A DNA stretch of 64,000 bases from Synechococcus sp. WH 8101 (lineage in GTDB: Bacteria > Cyanobacteriota > Cyanobacteriia > PCC-6307 > Cyanobiaceae), in the NCBI RefSeq assembly GCF_004209775.1, contig NZ_CP035914.1, positions 1,612,001 to 1,676,000 of the forward strand. The letters run 5' to 3'. The notes beneath the pieces were generated by a model. It saw nothing but the letters and a program-made list of their open reading frames with translations, had not been told where the DNA came from and ran no database searches. Each line of letters begins with the position of its first letter. Within the stretch, counting starts at the first letter, position 1. Positions 53,503 to 62,000 of the stretch are shown here, piece after piece. The translations under genes and the position numbers were made by a program.

Positions 53503-54627
53503 TTTGGGGTTGTTCAGCTCAGGGATGAGTTGTCTGAGCATGTCGTGGTGTTCTCGCAACGCTTTTTCAGAATCCCCGAGCAGCCCATGATCCCAGTATT
53601 TTGAGGCAGTAGCTTGATAGTGAAGCTCGCAGACATGTTTGTCCTCCAACATCACCTCCGCGTCAATGGCTGTGGATGTTTTTCTAGCGAATGTCATGCT
53701 CTCGCTTTCTCCGTCGTACTTGTAAGTCGCTCCCGTCATCACCGAGGTCTGCACGTCGAGCGGAATGGAGCGGTAGAAGCCTGCTGATTCGGGATAAAAG
53801 ACGAGGACTGAAACTGGAAATAGCCCAATGTAAAGCCAGGCTTGTGGAATGGAACGGAAGGGGTCCGGATGTTGTTCCACCAGCTCTCGATAGCGCTGAT
53901 TCAACTCTCGCCTCGATGGGTTCTCGTTGAAGGGACCTCGGATTCGATGCGTTCCATTAATCCATGGGCCTTCCTCGTAGCGGCGTCCATAGAGATCAGT
54001 GAGGCCAGGATGGGCAGTGGGGCAGTGGTAGCACTCGTTGTCCACATCCACCATTGCTTTCCAGTTCACCGGTGTGATCGGGCTGGTGTAGAGGCCATCC
54101 GTTGGTTCGAGTGATTCCAGCGGGTAAACACTGAGCTCGTCCTCATGACGCGCCATCATTTCAGCGATCGAGCTCTGCGGGCCAGGTTCAAAGCGCAGAA
54201 AGAGGAAGCCTCGCCAAATCTCCAACTCCAAGGGCTTCAGCGCCCAGGTGTTGCTGTCCAGGTCAGGGAATTTTTCTGGCTGGGAGACTTTCTTAAGATC
54301 TCCTTCCAATGTGTAAACCCAGGCATGGAATGGACACATGATGGCGCCACGACAATGCCCCTGATCCCCTTCCACCAGCCTTGAGCCGCGATGCCGGCAG
54401 GTGTTGTGAAATGAGCGAATCACGCCGTCCTGCCCCCGCATCACCAGGGCTCGTTCACCCAACAGGTCAAAGCTGAGCCAGTCTCCAGGCTGCTTGAGAT
54501 CGTTGACGTGACCGACGACATGCCAATGATTAAGAAAAACCTTCTCTTTCTCCGCGTCCAGTAGCGATGCGCTTCGGTAGCTCCAGGCCGGGAGTCCGTC
54601 GCGATTCCAGGTGTTTGCTGATGTCAT
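53479..54627 (-). CDS. Rieske-type oxygenase, alpha subunit (choline/betaine/carnitine demethylase-like)
   Basis: A 382-aa non-heme iron oxygenase. Rieske cluster: CRHRGSRLVEGDQG and CPFHAWVYTLEG (CxH...CxxH). The mononuclear iron site is in VDVDNECYHCPTAHPGL with His-x4-His, and a later Asp. The YHCPTAHPGL form is close to GbcA/CntA-type enzymes acting on quaternary ammonium compounds, rather than aromatic dioxygenases. Start ATG at 54627, overlapping a 38-aa frame. The adjacent SMR pair exports cations, which fits a shared substrate; inference. Confidence 0.82.
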   Translation of the reverse strand: MTSANTWNRDGLPAWSYRSASLLDAEKEKVFLNHWHVVGHVNDLKQPGDWLSFDLLGERALVMRGQDGVIRSFHNTCRHRGSRLVEGDQGHCRGAIMCPFHAWVYTLEGDLKKVSQPEKFPDLDSNTWALKPLELEIWRGFLFLRFEPGPQSSIAEMMARHEDELSVYPLESLEPTDGLYTSPITPVNWKAMVDVDNECYHCPTAHPGLTDLYGRRYEEGPWINGTHRIRGPFNENPSRRELNQRYRELVEQHPDPFRSIPQAWLYIGLFPVSVLVFYPESAGFYRSIPLDVQTSVMTGATYKYDGESESMTFARKTSTAIDAEVMLEDKHVCELHYQATASKYWDHGLLGDSEKALREHHDMLRQLIPELNNPKSPGDSWH

Positions 54628-54740
54628 GGTTCGATTCGACTCAACTCTTGGTAGCAAGCGCGGAGCGGATTGACCTGATCAGAGGCGCGGGCCCGGTCTC
54701 CCAGCTGCTTCAACTGCAGCCGTTGCTGGGTTGTGGTCAT
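54624..54740 (-). CDS. Small hypothetical protein upstream of the oxygenase
   Basis: A 38-aa soluble helical peptide (MTTTQQRLQLKQLGDRARAS). It has GAGGTG at a good distance before the ATG, and its stop overlaps the oxygenase start (ATGA), both signs of a translated gene. No family recognised. Confidence 0.5.
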   Translation of the reverse strand: MTTTQQRLQLKQLGDRARASDQVNPLRACYQELSRIEP

Positions 54741-55396
54741 GATCACCTCACAGCGCACGCCTCAAAAGCTAACCCTTAGTCAACTCATTGGATTAGTCAC
54801 ACTGGTGGGTACGCAACCCCCTTGTTCAGACCAGCCAAGCTGGGCGGCAACGTGCCATAGAGATATTGATTAATCGCTGGGGTGATTGACAGAGCCATCG
54901 CAACGGGACAAGACGGTTAATAGCTTCAGCATTCTATCTGCTGGCACAGGTACCGTATCAATGGGTCGAGTGGCTAAGGGGACTGGCTTGCCGTTGCTTG
55001 CCATCCTCACTTCGGTGCTTTATAACCACTATAGAAGATTGGATGTCTCTCCCTACTTCATAACGCAGTTGTAAGCCAAAGAGGGAAGATAGAGCCACAC
55101 ACTATAGAAACTCACCATGCCCACCTCGAATACCTGGATGCGTTGACGCACAAAATCTGCGTCTAAGTAGCGGGCAAAGAAGGGATTGCTCTTAAGCGAG
55201 TTCAAATTGTGCTGGGATCTGAGTTGGGTGGCTCTTATTTGACAGCTCATATAAAAATATATTAGCCAACATTGCCTCCGGAATTGGTTATCGCCTCCCC
55301 TTAGCGACCCGCAGATGACATACCGAAGAAGTAACTAATGAAACTAAATACGCAGGAAAGCAAGAAACATTGCACCAGAGTCTAAAATCAGATACC
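54741..55396. other. AT-rich intergenic region without a recognisable gene
   Basis: About 650 bp between the small gene and precursor 11. Base composition is clearly more AT-rich than in the core genome. Only short frames without coding character are visible, including a 65-codon frame at 55053-55250 on the minus strand with no conserved pattern. It probably holds the promoter of the oxygenase. Confidence 0.4.
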
Positions 55397-55672
55397 TCAA
55401 CAACTATGTCCTGTTTGTCTACAATTTGCGTAGTACTGATTGGTAATACCAAATAAGACCTTTTTCCAATCCCATCCTCCACCAGCCACTCCTTCTAACT
55501 CCTCCTCTGAAACCTCCAGAGAGCTTTTAAGCCCCTCAACAGAAATTACAAAGCCCGCAGCCTTGGCAATCGCCACCACGGCATCAGCATCCGCAGCCGT
55601 CTTTAACTTCTCCTGAAGTGCCGCATCAGCCTTGACGACACCCAGGAAGGCTTTGAGTTGCTCTTCTGACAT
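55397..55672 (-). CDS. procA: Prochlorosin-type precursor 11 (two-Cys core)
   Basis: 91 aa. The leader has a single-residue deletion ([19 protein letters not shown]) but is otherwise standard. The 26-residue core has Thr12, Cys19, Thr22, Ser25 and Cys26, so two rings, one near the C-terminus, are possible. The promoter is the best in the island: CTGACA, 17 bp, TATAAT. Confidence 0.9.
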   Translation of the reverse strand: MSEEQLKAFLGVVKADAALQEKLKTAADADAVVAIAKAAGFVISVEGLKSSLEVSEEELEGVAGGGWDWKKVLFGITNQYYANCRQTGHSC

Positions 55673-55703
55673 CGCTTTGAGAGGGTGAGGAATGGTTAAT
55701 TTT

Positions 55704-55732
55704 ATTATAACCCATCCTCAGCCTCGTGTCAG
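55704..55732 (-). promoter_or_regulatory. Promoter of precursor 11
   Basis: Minus strand: -35 CTGACA (55727-55732), exactly 17 bp, -10 TATAAT (55704-55709), close to the sigma-70 consensus. Confidence 0.75.
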
Positions 55733-55832
55733 CAAGCATTCGGCAACGCAAGCAGCAAGGTTCGCTTCGGCGCAATGGTGTCTGGTATTGGAGGTCGTCT
55801 TTAGTACTTCGAGGGTGGTTGAAGAAACAATA

Positions 55833-55856
55833 AAACCCTCTGCAAGCGCAGGAGTT
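55833..55856 (-). terminator. Terminator of precursor 12
   Basis: Stem CTCTGC / GCAGGAG with a 4-nt loop, followed by TTTTATTG on the minus strand, just after the stop at 55871. Confidence 0.65.
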
Positions 55857-55870
55857 TGTGCAGGCCTATG

Positions 55871-56161
55871 TCAATGACTACAAGGTTGTCCATTTCCTTG
55901 GCCGGGGTGAAACACACTGTAAATGTAATCGGCCATCCCAGTCATGAAAGCATTGCAACCACCAGCCACGCCTTCCAGCTCCTCCTCTGTAACCCCTGCC
56001 TGAGGCTTCTTCAGATCTTCAGCAGTAAACACAAAGCCCGCAGCCATCGCAATCGCCACCACAGCATCAGCATCAGCATCAGTAGCCGTCTTCAGCTTCT
56101 CCTGAAGACCTGCATCAGCCTTGACCGCTTCCAGGAAGGCTTTGAGTTGCTCTTCTGACAT
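55871..56161 (-). CDS. procA: Prochlorosin-type precursor 12 (two-Cys core)
   Basis: 96 aa from the ATG at 56161. The leader has a duplicated Asp-Ala ([18 protein letters not shown]), showing slippage in a GATGCT repeat, and ends [10 protein letters not shown]. The 28-residue core has Cys1, Thr6, Ser14, Cys26 and Ser27, so two wide or nested rings are possible. Promoter CTGACA-16-GATACT. DNA glycosylase fragment 2 lies upstream on the plus strand. Confidence 0.9.
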   Translation of the reverse strand: MSEEQLKAFLEAVKADAGLQEKLKTATDADADAVVAIAMAAGFVFTAEDLKKPQAGVTEEELEGVAGGCNAFMTGMADYIYSVFHPGQGNGQPCSH

Positions 56162-56192
56162 TGCTTTGAGTGGGCGAAGTGTAATGAGTTCC

Positions 56193-56220
56193 AGTATCGC
56201 CCACTTCAGCCTGATGTCAG
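56193..56220 (-). promoter_or_regulatory. Promoter of precursor 12
   Basis: Minus strand: -35 CTGACA (56215-56220), 16 bp, -10 GATACT (56193-56198). Confidence 0.6.
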
Positions 56221-56246
56221 CAGGATGGCGTGACAACCAGGCAACA

Positions 56247-56438
56247 GCAGCCACTCCCATAGCCACCACGACCATCCAAGACCTCCCCTCCCTCCCCCAA
56301 GCCTTCTTCTCTCGCCCCGCCCAGTTGGTCGCCCCCGACCTCATCGGCTGCCTGCTGGTGAAACGCCAAGAGAGTGGCGAGCTGCTCTGGGGCGTGATTG
56401 TGGAAACGGAGGCGTATTCCCATCAATCAAATCCCTGA
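56247..56438 (+). pseudogene. 3-methyladenine DNA glycosylase fragment 2
   Basis: Encodes [19 protein letters not shown] and [15 protein letters not shown], the first ~55 residues of an MPG-type DNA glycosylase with its catalytic Glu, and then passes straight into cassette repeat copy C and a stop (56438). Truncated, without start codon. Divergent from precursor 12, exactly as fragment 1 is from precursor 7 and fragment 3 from precursor 13. Confidence 0.82.
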
Positions 56439-56725
56439 CGAGTGGCATCAGGTTGCGGTGAGATTTAGAAGAGCCAATGGCATCCGTGATAGCGATAGGG
56501 AGCGAAGTTATTGGTGAATGCGTTGAGGGAATAAGGATAGAAGTAGGGAGAAGAAATATTGAAGATGGTTTTGGTGTGCTCTGGATTTTCGGTTTTGCGC
56601 TCAGCGCCTCGTTGGGTCTGTTGTCAGGCTGCGTTGATGGCAATGGTGCCAGGTATTGGAGACTGATTTGCTGGTTTATTGGTGTGTCTGAAGAAATAAA
56701 AAGCCCCTGCGACTGCAGGGGCTTT
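56434..56725. repeat. Cassette repeat, copy C (complete)
   Basis: The undisturbed ~290-bp version. It begins ACGAGTGGCATCAGGTTG, reads on the plus strand as EWHQVAVRFRRANGIRDSD, passes GTTGGGTCTGTTGTCAGGC and TGCCAGGTATTGGAG, and ends with the terminator of precursor 13. Comparing it with copy A shows where the IS5-type element entered that copy. Confidence 0.75.
56703..56722 (-). terminator. Terminator of precursor 13
   Basis: Perfect 8-bp stem GCCCCTGC / GCAGGGGC with a 4-nt loop, followed by TTTTTATTTC on the minus strand, 30 bp after the stop at 56752. Confidence 0.88.
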
Positions 56726-56751
56726 AGAGGATTAGGATCGGATCCTATAGC

Positions 56752-57000
56752 TCAATCTATTCGCCTGCCTCCTTTAGAACAGGCCAGCCAATCGAAGGCA
56801 CCACCACCAGCCACGCCTTCCAGCTCCTCATCGGAAATCTCTGCCTGAGCTCTCTTCAAATCTTCAGCAGAAATCACAAAGCCCGCAGCCTTGGCAATCA
56901 CCACCACAGCATCCACATTTTCTGCTGCCTTCAGCTTTTCTTGAAGACCCGCATCAGCCTTGACGGCTTCCAGGAAAGCCTTGAGTTGCTCTTCTGACAT
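56752..57000 (-). CDS. procA: Prochlorosin-type precursor 13 (one-Cys core)
   Basis: 82 aa. Leader with AVVVIAKAAGFVIS and [10 protein letters not shown]. The 16-residue core has Cys8 directly followed by Ser9; with only that pair, a ring would need linkage to the adjacent Ser, which is sterically unlikely, so the natural product may be linear or merely dehydrated. Promoter CTGTCA-17-GATACT. DNA glycosylase fragment 3 is upstream. Confidence 0.88.
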   Translation of the reverse strand: MSEEQLKAFLEAVKADAGLQEKLKAAENVDAVVVIAKAAGFVISAEDLKRAQAEISDEELEGVAGGGAFDWLACSKGGRRID

Positions 57001-57031
57001 CGCGTTGAGTGGGCGAGGTGTGTCTGGCTTC

Positions 57032-57060
57032 AGTATCGCCCAGTCTCAGCTTGGTGACAG
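57032..57060 (-). promoter_or_regulatory. Promoter of precursor 13
   Basis: Minus strand: -35 CTGTCA (57055-57060), 17 bp, -10 GATACT (57032-57037). Confidence 0.6.
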
Positions 57061-57098
57061 CAGGATGGCATAAGACGTAGGCACGAGTAGCCACTCCC

Positions 57099-57383
57099 AT
57101 AGCCACCCAGCCCATCGCCAAGGATTTCCCCGCTCTCCCCCGCAGCTTCTTCTGCCGCCCCGCCGAGCAGGTCGCCCCCGACCTGATTGGCTGCAGGTTG
57201 GTGAAACGCCAAGCCGATGGCGAGCTGCTCTGGGGTGTGATTGTGGAAACGGAGGCGTATTCCCAAGACGACCCCGCCTGCCACGGCTATCGCCGCCGCT
57301 CCCCCAGCAACGAAACGCTCTTCGGTGAGCCAGGGCGTTTCTATGTGTATGTGAGCTATGGCATCCACCACTGCGTGAAATGA
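57099..57383 (+). pseudogene. 3-methyladenine DNA glycosylase fragment 3 (longest)
   Basis: Encodes [25 protein letters not shown] (core [12 protein letters not shown]), [30 protein letters not shown] and [16 protein letters not shown], then a TGA. This is ~90 residues of the ~190 expected for MPG, with the catalytic Glu of ETEAY intact; the DNA-contact residues of the second half are missing. No ATG precedes it. It gives the fullest view of the ancestral divergent neighbour of the cassette. Confidence 0.85.
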
Positions 57384-57412
57384 GTGCTTGATCGCCAAGC
57401 ACCCGTCAGATC

Positions 57413-58384
57413 TCATTGGATTGGCCGATCCAACCGCTGCTGGCACAACCATCTCAGGCGATCCATCGCCTGTTCACGCAGAAGCAGCTCTGGTCGATGG
57501 TCCAGGTGGTGCTCAAGCTCGCATGCGCGCAGCATCACCAAATCCAGTGCGAGGCGTGCATCTGTTTCCGATAACGCGTTGGTGTAGGTCGTCCAACGCC
57601 CTGATGCCGATTCAGTAGCCAGACAGCGGCCAAACAACTCCGCATGAAACCGACCCAGTGCTGCCACCATGCCCATGCAGTCGGCGATCAGTTCATCCAA
57701 CAGGTTGATGCGCATCTGACTCAGCAGGCGTTTGGTGGCCAGATGGGTGAGCTCATGCTCCAGGCGCAGGTTGGATGAGGCCTGCAACCATTCGGCCTCT
57801 GTGAGATCTCCAGGCACATCGCTAGCCTGCACCGAGCCATAGGGCGCATCATGCAGAACGATCAGCCGCGCTCTGCTCTGGCGGCCGAACGCTCGAATCA
57901 AGCCCCAGTGAATCAGGCCACTCACTGCCTGAGCATGCACGCCATCAACCAGCTTCGCGGGTTCGCCGCGATGAGCCAGGGCACGCACCAACAGCACAAA
58001 ATCAGCCCAACTGGGCGTCTGCACTACAGGCATGGCGCCGCAAGGATGCGGTGCGATCCAGAAACGCAACGCCTCTGGATCGTGCCAGTGGGGAGGTGCA
58101 TCAACGCCTGCGATCAAAGCCTGATCCACGCTCTCCCCACGGAGCACCAAAGCCTTGTAGAGATCGCTAGAGCTGATGCCACTCTGTTGCGGCAAAAGCA
58201 ACTGAGGCAGCCCGCTTTGCAGAAGCTCCAACACGCTCTGGCCCTGCAACACGCCATCCAAAGCATCAGCGGTGAGGTTGCTCCACCACGCCAACTCCGG
58301 GGGCTGAGCCAACGGAAACGCCGGCCAGGCTTTTGTTGCATCAGGAAATCCTTCGCAATAGCTGGCAAGCGTGGAATGGATCAT
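57413..58384 (-). CDS. Putative zinc metallopeptidase-like protein adjacent to procM
   Basis: 323 aa, cytoplasmic (no signal peptide). Residues 210-214 read HELTH, an HExxH zinc motif; DELIAD about 20 residues later (230-235) supplies a Glu in the position of the third gluzincin ligand. The flanking residues (LRLEHELTHLATKRLL; core EHELTHLATK) are helical, as in metallopeptidases. The N-terminal ~190 residues are of unknown fold, with several Trp-Pro and Cys-Gly features. No named family recognised. It lies between the last cassette and procM on the minus strand, so a role in leader removal, resistance or regulation is conceivable but not shown. Confidence 0.55.
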   Translation of the reverse strand: MIHSTLASYCEGFPDATKAWPAFPLAQPPELAWWSNLTADALDGVLQGQSVLELLQSGLPQLLLPQQSGISSSDLYKALVLRGESVDQALIAGVDAPPHWHDPEALRFWIAPHPCGAMPVVQTPSWADFVLLVRALAHRGEPAKLVDGVHAQAVSGLIHWGLIRAFGRQSRARLIVLHDAPYGSVQASDVPGDLTEAEWLQASSNLRLEHELTHLATKRLLSQMRINLLDELIADCMGMVAALGRFHAELFGRCLATESASGRWTTYTNALSETDARLALDLVMLRACELEHHLDHRPELLLREQAMDRLRWLCQQRLDRPIQ

Positions 58385-58626
58385 CCCAACCAGGATTCTC
58401 AGCTCGCGGTGGAGTGATCGAGAGCGACTACAGCGTGAAGTTGACCATTCAGATCACCCATGAAGCGGAAGAGAACAAGGGCAGGCGCGAAAAGAAAATT
58501 AGAGAATAGGGCTCGTGAGCTTGCGAAATACTTGATCAATATCGTATCGCCTGCAAGGAAGCAAAACTCAAAGCCATCCTTCTACGTCCCGAACCCTTTA
58601 TTTCAAATATAAATGCGCCGAGAGAA

Positions 58627-58914
58627 TCAATGAATAATGGTCTCTGTTCCGGGCTCGCCAATGACGCAAGGGTTCTTCGTCATATCGCACATAAAAGTTG
58701 GGCCAAATGGATCGCCGCCGCCTGCAACACTCTCGAGTTCTTTATCGGTCAGCCCACGAGAGACGTTCAGCAATTCAGAGGGCTCAATTGAAAATCCCGC
58801 CGCCTTGGCGATCGACACAGCTTCCTCAGCCGTCTTGGCCTGCGAAATTCGCTCTCGAAGGCCTGCATCGTCACGACAGGCATTAAGGAAGGATTTGAGT
58901 TGATACTCGGTCAT
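58627..58914 (-). CDS. procA: Prochlorosin-type precursor 14, procM-proximal (two-Cys core)
   Basis: 95 aa from the ATG at 58914. The leader is the second most divergent (MTEYQLKSFLNACRDDAG, SIAKAAGFSIEPSELL, KELESVAGG). The 29-residue core has Thr7, Cys10, Thr13, Cys17, Thr24 and Thr26: a clear Thr-x2-Cys and Thr-x3-Cys arrangement, with two small non-overlapping methyllanthionine rings the likely product. It has its own promoter (TTGACA at 58960-58965, 17 bp, TAAAAA). Divergent from procM by 109 bp. Confidence 0.88.
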   Translation of the reverse strand: MTEYQLKSFLNACRDDAGLRERISQAKTAEEAVSIAKAAGFSIEPSELLNVSRGLTDKELESVAGGGDPFGPTFMCDMTKNPCVIGEPGTETIIH

Positions 58915-59022
58915 TGAAAATATAGAGCTACCATTCTTTTTAAGCTGTCTACTAAGGATTGTCAACAGTCGGTCTCAACAATCGGGGTAGGATTGACCAC
59001 TCAACAGGAATAACTCGGCTTC
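58915..59022. promoter_or_regulatory. Divergent promoter region between precursor 14 and procM
   Basis: 108 bp containing a TTGACA for the minus-strand precursor (58960-58965) and a TTGACC (58993-58998) directed toward procM. The close spacing makes joint control of one substrate and its enzyme possible. Confidence 0.45.
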
Positions 59023-62000
59023 ATGGCCTGGACCCAACAGTGGCTTGAGCTCATCGCTCCAGACGAGCCCCACAAGCTCGAGCGACGCCTCGCCTGGGAC
59101 CAGTGGGCTAACAGCAACGCCTTTGCGGAGTGGCTCTCGGCTCCACCGCAGATCGAAACCAACCAATCCAAAGCCTGGCAAGAGGCCCTGACCCATTGCC
59201 AGGGATGGCTTCAATGCGCCTGGGATCAGCCCCTCCAGCCGGTGCAGGCCAGCGAACAGCGGCCCTTTGTCGACCTTTGGCTGCCAGTTCGGGATGGCGC
59301 CGCAGCAGAGCTGCGTGCAGCGCTTGAGCGCAGCGCTGGGCTTGATCGCATCGGCCCCAACGTGGTCGATCAACTGGCCGACTCCCTGCTGAATCGGCTC
59401 TGCGCCATCGGCGAGCAGGTGCTCTGGGATCAGTTCAACACGGGCCGCACTCCTGGAGCGATGCTGCTCGCCCATCTGGGGTCTGCAGGTGATGGAGAAG
59501 GGCCGCCGGTGCGAGAGCTCTACACCCGCTTCATCACAACGCACCGGCGCGATGGCTTGCAGAGCCTGCTCACCACCTTCCCCGTGTTGGGGCGCTTCAT
59601 CGGCACGGTGGTGGCCCTCTGGCATCAGGGCAGCCTGGAGATGCTGGAGAGGATCCAACAGGATCGCTCCATCCTGGCCGAGCATTGTTCGATCCCTCGC
59701 GATTGGTGCCTGCAGGCGGTGCAGCAGGGCCTCAGTGATCCCCACCGCGGTGGTCGCGCTGTGGCCATCCTCAGCTTCACATCACCGGATCGCAGCAACA
59801 GCCATCGGTTGGTCTACAAACCCAAAGACATGGGAGTGGATGCGGCTTACCAGGCCCTGATTAAGGACCTCAATGCCAACTCCGAGCTGCCTCCCCTGCG
59901 CAGCCTCGTGGTGCAGACCTGCGATGGCTATGGCTACATGGAGTATGTGTCCCACACCCTCTGCACCAACGCTGAGGAGCTGGAGCGCTTCTACCGCAAC
60001 GCCGGCCGACTCACCGCCCTGCTGCACCTGCTCGGCTGTACCGATTGTCACCATGAAAATCTGATCGCCAGCGGTGATCAGTTGGTGTTGATCGACACGG
60101 AGACCCTGCTGGAAGCTGACCTTCCCGATCACATCCAGGCGGCTGCTGAGGCAGCAGAACACCAGGAGCCCTCAGGCCTGCAGCAGCGCTTTCGGGGCTC
60201 CGTGCTCAGATCCGGTCTGCTGCCCCAGTGGTTGTTCATGGGCCAGGCCAAACAGGCCATCGACATCAGTGCCCTTGGCATCGCACCTCCCGCCAAAGAG
60301 GAGATCACGATGGCCGGCTGGCTTGGGATCAACAGCGACGGCATGATGCCCGGCCGGATCAACCGAGCGGCCGAATGCCCCACCAGCCTGCCGGTGGGCT
60401 TTGGCCACAGCAATCCGTTGTCCGACCATCTGGAGCCGTTCTGCGCCGGTTTTCGGCTCCAGGCTCAAGAGTTGCTGCAGCTGCGCGAGCGTTGGTTGAG
60501 CCCAGACAGTCCGCTGGATCGTTTTGAGGGCCTGCCGCGCCGGATCGTGTTGCGGGCCACGCGGGTGTATTTCGCCCTGCAGCGGCAACAACTCGAAGCC
60601 TCAGCCTTACGGACAGAAGAGGCCCAGGCCCTGCGCCTCGAGCAACTGGGCCGCAGCTTTCTTTTAGCCGAGAGCAAACCGCTGCACTGGCCAGTGTTTG
60701 CCGCCGAGCGCGAGCAAATGCAACGGCTGGATATTCCATTCTTCACGCATCCGATCGATCGCGATGGCCTGGAACTCGACGAGAAAGGCTCGCTGCTGCC
60801 GGGGTTCATCGAAACCAGTGGCCTGGCCTCCGCACGCAAGCGGCTCAGGGCCTTCAATGCAGCCGAAATCGACTTTCAGGAGCGCTTGATTCGTGGTGCC
60901 GTGCAGGCCCGCATTCTCAAGCAACGGCAACAGGTCAGTCCATCGGAAGGCATCAATCAACAAGAAGCCCCCCCCCATCCGGCTCCTGCGATCACAGCGG
61001 TTGAGGCTGCCACCACCATCGCCCAGACGCTCCTAGATCTTGCGATCCGAGATCCACAGGGGCAGATCGAGTGGTTGGGAATGGATCTCGGTGCCGATGG
61101 TGAGAGTTTTTCGTTTGGGCCGGTCGGTCTCTCGCTCTACGGCGGTTCGATCGGCATCGCTTGCCTGTTGAAGCGGCTCCAAGCCCTCGGCACCGCGCCA
61201 GCCAAAGTGGAGGCGATCCAAGCGGCGATCCTCAAACCACTGCATGACCTTGTGGGTCAAGCCCATGGCGATGGGCTGAGGCGCTGGTGGCGCGACCAAC
61301 CCCTGGGCCTGAGTGGCTGCGGCGGCATTCTTCTGGCACTACTCGAGATCGGGGAAACCGAGTTGGCCGCCCAACTCCTGAAAGGAGCCCAGCCCCGCTT
61401 CATCGAGGCCGATCAGCAATGGGATGTGATCGGCGGCTGCGCAGGTCTGATCGGACCCTTACTGCAGCTCCGATCCACAGCATCGATTGAACTGGCTGTT
61501 TTGGCTGGCGATCGGTTATTGCAAGCCCAGGATGCCAATGGCAGCTGGCGACTGTCGACGCGCCACTCCGGACTGCTGGGGTTCTCCCACGGCACTGCGG
61601 GCTATTCCGCCGCCCTGGCGCGGCTCCATCAGGCCACAGACGAGGAGCGCTTTCTAAGGGCAGCACGCCAAGCCGTATCCCATGAGCGAGGCCATTTCCA
61701 CGCCGATGTCGGCAACTGGCCCGATTTTCGCGGCCAACAGACATCTGCGGAAGGACCCTCTTACATGGTGAGCTGGTGCCATGGCGCACCCGGCATTGCT
61801 CTCGGCCGCGCCTGTCTCTGGGGCACCGAACTCTGGGATGACCAGTGCGCTGAGGAACTCAGCATCGCTCTTGAAACCACAGCATCGATCAAGCAAATTA
61901 GGATGGACCATCTCTGTTGCGGCTCCCTCGGCTTGATGGTGCTGCTGCGCGATCTGGCCCAAGGGCCCTGGCCGCTGAGCGAACGCGTCCAACAGCTGGC

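Noticed and set aside
55053-55250. A 65-codon frame on the minus strand as another precursor
   Set aside because: It has no Nif11 pattern, no double-Gly site and no cassette promoter.
44237-58965. CRISPR-like array suggested by the many repeated blocks
   Set aside because: The repeats are ~190-bp leader-coding sequences and long flanks with different spacing, not short direct repeats with uniform spacers.
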